Source: Brevibacterium sp. RIT 803
GTDB lineage: Bacteria; Actinomycetota; Actinomycetes; Actinomycetales; Brevibacteriaceae
Length of the DNA: 64,000 bases
Assembly (NCBI RefSeq): GCF_016892625.1
Contig: NZ_JAFEMW010000004.1
Location: 62,001-126,000, forward strand
Direction of reading: 5' to 3'
Position numbers and translations under genes: made by a program. Positions within the stretch are counted from its first letter, which is position 1. Every line of letters begins with the position of its first letter. Below, one piece after another: positions 60,423-64,000 of the stretch. The notes under the pieces are model-generated. The model did no database searches, was not told where the DNA came from, and was given only the letters and a program-made list of their open reading frames with translations.

Positions 60423-60437
60423 TATCCTGGGTGTATG
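60423..60437 (+). promoter_or_regulatory. Leaderless promoter of the PLDc_N-type gene
   Basis: TATCCT (60423-60428), 6 nt, ATG (60435). No ribosome binding site. Confidence 0.55.
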
Positions 60438-60875
60438 GCTCGATTACTCATTGCCGCGATCGTCCTGGCGGCAGCGGTCACACTGTACGGACTCTTCGAT
60501 TGCCTTCTGCGCGATCGTGGTCTGATCCGAGTCCTGCCCAAACCCGTGTGGGCGATCATCATTGTGCTGATCCCCGTGATCGGCTTCGTCCTCTGGTACG
60601 TCTTCGGCCGCGGTACTGAGGACAAGCCCTCAGCAGCGCCTCGTCAGCGGGGCCCCAGCGCCCCGGACGATGACGATGACTATCTGCGCAAAGTCGATCG
60701 CGACGTCAAGTTGGGAAAGCACGCTCCCGAGGCGCAGAAGCCCGAGGACAAGACCCCCGGCGCGGCAGATGACGTCGGCGACGATGCCTCTGCCGATTCC
60801 GACACGCAATCCGCCGACACCGACGAACACGGTTCGGGCGGATCCACCGGAGACGGACGCGGCCACTCGAACTGA
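60435..60875 (+). CDS. Membrane protein with PLD nuclease N-terminal (PLDc_N) domain
   Basis: A 146-residue protein with two membrane segments (residues ~3-22 and ~37-56) separated by FDCLLRDRGLIRVLPKPVW, the PLDc_N pattern ending in WYVFGRG. The remaining 85 residues are Asp/Pro/Ala-rich and probably disordered. No phospholipase D catalytic motif is present; the name reflects only the domain. Function unknown. Confidence 0.82.
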   Translation: MARLLIAAIVLAAAVTLYGLFDCLLRDRGLIRVLPKPVWAIIIVLIPVIGFVLWYVFGRGTEDKPSAAPRQRGPSAPDDDDDYLRKVDRDVKLGKHAPEAQKPEDKTPGAADDVGDDASADSDTQSADTDEHGSGGSTGDGRGHSN

Positions 60876-60901
60876 GCGCGGGTCTGCACTCTCTCTCGTC
60901 T

Positions 60902-60966
60902 GACTGACGCTGAGCCGGCCCCGGACTGAGGCTGAGCAGGCCGCGGACTGAGACTCAGCGGACCCC
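60902..60966. repeat. Three degenerate ~22-bp repeats
   Basis: Units at 60902, 60923 and 60945 share GACTGASRCTSAGC-GG-CC. They begin 27 bp after the PLDc_N-type gene stop. Confidence 0.75.
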
Positions 60967-61199
60967 GTTGGCTCACGTTGAGCCGGTTGCCTCGCACTCA
61001 GCAGGCTCAGCAGCGTCCCTGAATGCGCTTGCTCTGAGGCTCATGCACACGCCCATGCAGCGTGTTGAACTCTGATCGACTGTGCACAGACATTGGACTG
61101 CGCGAGGGGCTCTCTGCAGTTCATTGGAATCTCTGAACGCATGGCCCGGAGACCAGCCCTGGAACGGCGTACCTCAGGTGTGATCTGCTTCGGCGCCGC

Positions 61200-61301
61200 C
61201 TGCAACTCGGCGCTTGCTGCAACTCGGCGCTTGCTGCAACTCGGCGCTTGCTGCAACTCGGCGCCGGCTGCAATTCAGTGCTTGCTGCGGCTCGGCTCAG
61301 G
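61200..61301. repeat. Six 17-bp tandem repeats downstream of ccsB
   Basis: Units of CTGCAACTCGGCGCTTG start at 61200. The first three are identical, the fourth differs by two bases, and units five and six are increasingly diverged towards ccsB. The array ends 24 bp from the ccsB stop. Confidence 0.95.
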
Positions 61302-61325
61302 CTGCTGTGCGGCCCTGACTGCACA

Positions 61326-62333
61326 TCAGCCGAGTCCCGAGTACGAGTGCAGTCCGTTGAAGTACATGTTGACGACGGTGAAGTTGAAGATCACCGTGGC
61401 GATGCCGATGAGGTTGAGCACTGCGACCTTTGTCGGACCCCAACCGCGTGTGGCGCGGGCATGCAGGTACGCGGCGTAGATGACCCAGACGACGAATGTC
61501 CAGATTTCCTTCGAGTCCCAGCCCCAGTAGCGGCTCCAAGCCACCTCGGCCCAGATGGCGCCGGCAATGAGGGTGAACGTCCACGTGATGAATCCGACCG
61601 CGGCTATCGTGTAGGAGAACCGTTCCAGGTCGATGCTTGCGGGCATCCGACGCATGAACCGCAGCCACTTCGGGTCCTTGGTCTCCTGTGAGTTCTTCAG
61701 GATCTGGAACACGGCGAGGATCGCGGAGATGTAGAGCAGCGAAGTCGACAGAATTGCGATGGGTACGTGGATGGCGATCCAGTACGAGTCGAGCGCCGGG
61801 ATGAGCTTCGCGGCTGGTGTGTAGAAAACCGTAATGGCCAGGCCCAAGCACAGGAGCACTCCTCCGGCCACGATCGTTCCCAGGTAGCGGATGTCCTTCT
61901 TCACATTGACGATGAGGAAGACGATGACGGTGATCACGGTGGCTGTGAGGACGTATTCCATCATGTTGCCCCACGGCACACGCATCACCGACAGCGCGCG
62001 AGTGAGCACAGCGGCCACGTGAAGAAGGGCAGCGAGGACGAGGAGCGAGGTGCCGATCCTTGCCCCGCGCCGAGGCTTCTCCTTGCCTGTTCCGGCCGAG
62101 ATCTCAGCCGAAACGTCCGTCTGCGGCGGGTCGAGGAGTGCCGTGGTGGCCTTCCTGTTCGTGCGTCGCACATTCGAGGGCTTCGCGGCACTCGTCGCAC
62201 CGGCTTCGGACTGCTTGAGTTCGCGCCCACCGAACAAGTCGAAGGCATAGAAGATCATAGCGACGGCGTAGACGACCATCGCCGAGATGATGAGCTGGTT
62301 CGACCACATTGCGAGGTCAGTGTTGACGTCCAT
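61326..62333 (-). CDS. ccsB: Cytochrome c biogenesis protein CcsB (CcsA/ResC type)
   Basis: A 335-residue membrane protein of the system II haem-attachment machinery. The haem-binding WWD-like motif is seen as WGWDSKEIWTFVVWVIYAAYLHAR, with conserved His residues in the flanking helices. An N-terminal helix is followed by an Arg/Lys-rich loop of ~70 residues. GGAGG precedes ATG 62331-62333, which rules out the longer frame. resB lies upstream on the same strand. It handles haem export and ligation together with ResB. Confidence 0.92.
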   Translation of the reverse strand: MDVNTDLAMWSNQLIISAMVVYAVAMIFYAFDLFGGRELKQSEAGATSAAKPSNVRRTNRKATTALLDPPQTDVSAEISAGTGKEKPRRGARIGTSLLVLAALLHVAAVLTRALSVMRVPWGNMMEYVLTATVITVIVFLIVNVKKDIRYLGTIVAGGVLLCLGLAITVFYTPAAKLIPALDSYWIAIHVPIAILSTSLLYISAILAVFQILKNSQETKDPKWLRFMRRMPASIDLERFSYTIAAVGFITWTFTLIAGAIWAEVAWSRYWGWDSKEIWTFVVWVIYAAYLHARATRGWGPTKVAVLNLIGIATVIFNFTVVNMYFNGLHSYSGLG

Positions 62334-62575
62334 ACATCCTCCGCACCAGCGGTGCTCTTCCATTGCGTCGTGGGTGTTGCTGTGATGTTGCTGTGCCAGG
62401 ACAGCCCTGATCGGGCCGACCCGCGACAATTCTACTCCGCGTAGTACCTAAAGCGAATCATTCGTCTCCTCAGGCATTCCGATCTCGGGCTATCCGACCC
62501 TGGCGCTCCGATCCTGGACGCTCCGATCCGCGGTCTACCGCTCGTCAGTATCGTCAGTCCAGTTCGTCTGGTTCC

Positions 62576-64000
62576 TCACTTCCGTTGGTCGGAATCTTCG
62601 TCGGGTTCCTCGGCGAGGTCCTTCGCGAGGTCCTTCGCAGCCCGTTCGACCAACTGGTCCTCACCGCGGGCCAGAGCCGCAACTTCGGCCTTGCCGTCCT
62701 TGATGCGCACCCACATTCGTCGGCGTGGGATGAACAGGGACAGACCAAGACCCAGCAGCACGGCGATCGCGCTGACGAGCATCAGGCCCTGTGTCGGGTC
62801 CTGGGAGATGTCGACGGCGATGTAGCGTTTGACCCCGTCGAAGGTCACCGATCCGCCGTCGGGCAGCTTCTGGGTCTCTCCCTCGGCGAGTTGGATGAGC
62901 AGCGGGTTGCCAGTGGCATCGGTCATCTCAGTCATGTTCTCGGCATCGATCGTGTACACCGACTGCGGCGTTCCATCGTCAAGGCCGAGGTCACCGGTGT
63001 ACCCGCTCATCACGAGGTAGGGATTGCGCAGTTCGGCGAAGCTCGAGACCAGTTCGCCGTTCTCGTTCTGAGTTGCCGTCGGCAGGAACACACCGACGAA
63101 GCCCATCTGAGTTCCCGCGGCGTCGGGTACCTTGATGACGCCTTCGGAGGTATATCCCGGGTCTCCGCCGTCGGGGATGAACACCTGCGGGCCGGATTGC
63201 ACGGCTTGGCCCTTGGCGTCCTTGACCGTGACCTCCGGAGCGTAGCCGTTTCCGGTCAGGTATACGCCCGTCCCACCGACACGCACGGGTTCATTGACGC
63301 GCAACGTGTGCTTCTCGCTCTTGCCATCAGCTGTGGCCGTGACCTTCGCATCGAAGGTCCGGGGCTGGCCGAACTGGCTGCCCGGAGCCTGATCGTCGAA
63401 GGTGGATTCGAAGCTGTCGAGCTTGAGCCGGAAATCCGGCAGGTTGTTGGCGTCGTAATATGAGCCCGGTTCGAACGAATCGTAGGCGACCAGAGAATTC
63501 GTGAAGGTCTCCCCCTCGACGAGGATCCGCTGGCCCTCATAGCCGAACAGGGATCCGATCGCCATCGTCAGCGTTGCGACGAGGAGGGCGATATGGAAGA
63601 CCAGGTTGCCGGTCTCGCGCAGGTAGCCGCGTTCGGCGGCGACATGATCGTCGTGGCGCACGGTGCGGTAGCCAAGCTTCTTCAGCCGGGCTTGGGCGGT
63701 GTCGAGGAAGTCCTGGTCTGCAGCTTCGCGCGATTCGGCGGATCCGGTCGCCGAGGTGAAGGCTTCGTATCCTGGCATCCGACCCAACCGCCTCGGCGCC
63801 TTGGGTGGGGCCGAACGCATGGCCTTCCAATGCTGGGCCGAGCGTGGGATCACGCAGCCGATCAACGAGATCATGAGGAGGAGGTAGATCGCGGAGAACC
63901 AGATCGAGGAGTACACGTCGAACATCTGGATCGTGTCGAGGAACTGCCCCCACGCACCGTTGGCGTCGAGGAACGTGGTGACCCGGCCCGGATCCTGAAT
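62576..64000 (-). CDS. resB: Cytochrome c biogenesis protein ResB (5' end beyond the window)
   Basis: 474 codons are visible; the frame is open through base 64000, so the N-terminal ~70-100 residues are missing. Conserved parts: MFDVYSSIWFSAIYLLLMISLIGCVIPRS, GNLVFHIALLVATLTMAIGSLFGYEG and the C-terminal helix before IPRRRMWVRI. The tail after RVWVRIKDG is acidic. It partners CcsB in the system II haem lyase. The gap to ccsB (62334-62575) contains minor CTCCGATCC repeats. Confidence 0.92.
   Translation of the reverse strand: MQDPGRVTTFLDANGAWGQFLDTIQMFDVYSSIWFSAIYLLLMISLIGCVIPRSAQHWKAMRSAPPKAPRRLGRMPGYEAFTSATGSAESREAADQDFLDTAQARLKKLGYRTVRHDDHVAAERGYLRETGNLVFHIALLVATLTMAIGSLFGYEGQRILVEGETFTNSLVAYDSFEPGSYYDANNLPDFRLKLDSFESTFDDQAPGSQFGQPRTFDAKVTATADGKSEKHTLRVNEPVRVGGTGVYLTGNGYAPEVTVKDAKGQAVQSGPQVFIPDGGDPGYTSEGVIKVPDAAGTQMGFVGVFLPTATQNENGELVSSFAELRNPYLVMSGYTGDLGLDDGTPQSVYTIDAENMTEMTDATGNPLLIQLAEGETQKLPDGGSVTFDGVKRYIAVDISQDPTQGLMLVSAIAVLLGLGLSLFIPRRRMWVRIKDGKAEVAALARGEDQLVERAAKDLAKDLAEEPDEDSDQRK

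Larger units (their letters stand above)
60876..61325. other. Gene-free interval of 450 bp made largely of decayed tandem repeats
   Basis: Between the PLDc_N-type gene and ccsB there is no credible coding sequence. It contains the 22-bp degenerate repeats at 60902-60966 and the 17-bp array at 61200-61301. I see no tRNA, clear terminator or promoter between them. Confidence 0.7.

Noticed and set aside
61200..61301. Possible CRISPR array
   Set aside because: 17-bp units follow each other directly with no unique spacers, and no cas genes are nearby.
61093..61479. 128-codon plus-strand frame across the 17-bp array
   Set aside because: Its length comes from the tandem repeats (17 bp, not a multiple of 3) and from antisense ccsB. 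No start signal and no domain.

Overview
The window is a 64 kb piece of a high-GC actinobacterial chromosome. Ribosomal and secE-nusG gene order, hadA-hadB-murB synteny, the Actinobacteria-type L10 leader, a menaquinone pathway with a MenJ-like reductase, and many GTG/TTG and leaderless-looking starts all point to Actinomycetota. The overall style resembles Brevibacterium (Micrococcales); the genus is an inference from gene content, not a search result. No prophage, insertion sequence, integron or CRISPR array was seen. The region is ordinary chromosome with a few disturbed spots.

Layout. 1-4.5 kb: start of rplJ with its leader, then an alcohol dehydrogenase / acetaldehyde dehydrogenase pair with its GAF regulator. 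4.7-11.4 kb: rplA, rplK, nusG, secE, tRNA-Trp, a membrane metallophosphoesterase, murB, hadB and hadA, all on the minus strand. 11.6-17.2 kb: an unassigned ATP-grasp ligase followed by a NylB-like serine hydrolase, then an MFS exporter and an FAD oxidoreductase. 17.3-25.5 kb: a tightly overlapping assimilatory sulfate-reduction operon (sir-cysH-cysD-cysN-cobA-fdxA-fprA) preceded by a sirohydrochlorin chelatase gene. It makes sulfide from sulfate and includes much of the siroheme supply and the ferredoxin/ferredoxin-reductase electron supply. 25.5-41.7 kb: mixed housekeeping and accessory genes, four tRNAs in the window overall, a truncated metE, an alarmone-synthetase-like gene, and a second copy of fprA that appears base-for-base identical over 1,362 bp. 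41.8-45 kb: a GntR/YtrA-type regulated ABC exporter and a cysteine-motif permease. 45-60 kb: the menaquinone pathway (polyprenyl diphosphate synthase, menJ, menG, menF, menD, menC, menB, menE, menA), broken up by strand switches, a DUF222-HNH gene, an esterase and a lipoprotein. 60-64 kb: two small membrane proteins, then ccsB and the start-truncated resB of cytochrome c maturation.

The most striking unexplained signal is structural. At least seven genes end in short tandem duplications (14-23 bp units, 2-6 copies) that sit on or directly after the stop codon, often copying the stop codon itself. Related small in-frame duplications occur inside coding regions (metE remnant, squalene-cyclase-like gene, HNH gene), and menD carries a six-copy hexanucleotide tract. 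The second notable signal is the identical fprA pair, lower in GC and rich in T-ending codons compared with its neighbours. A conserved-looking but unassigned ATP-grasp plus SxxK hydrolase pair is the best candidate for undescribed chemistry.
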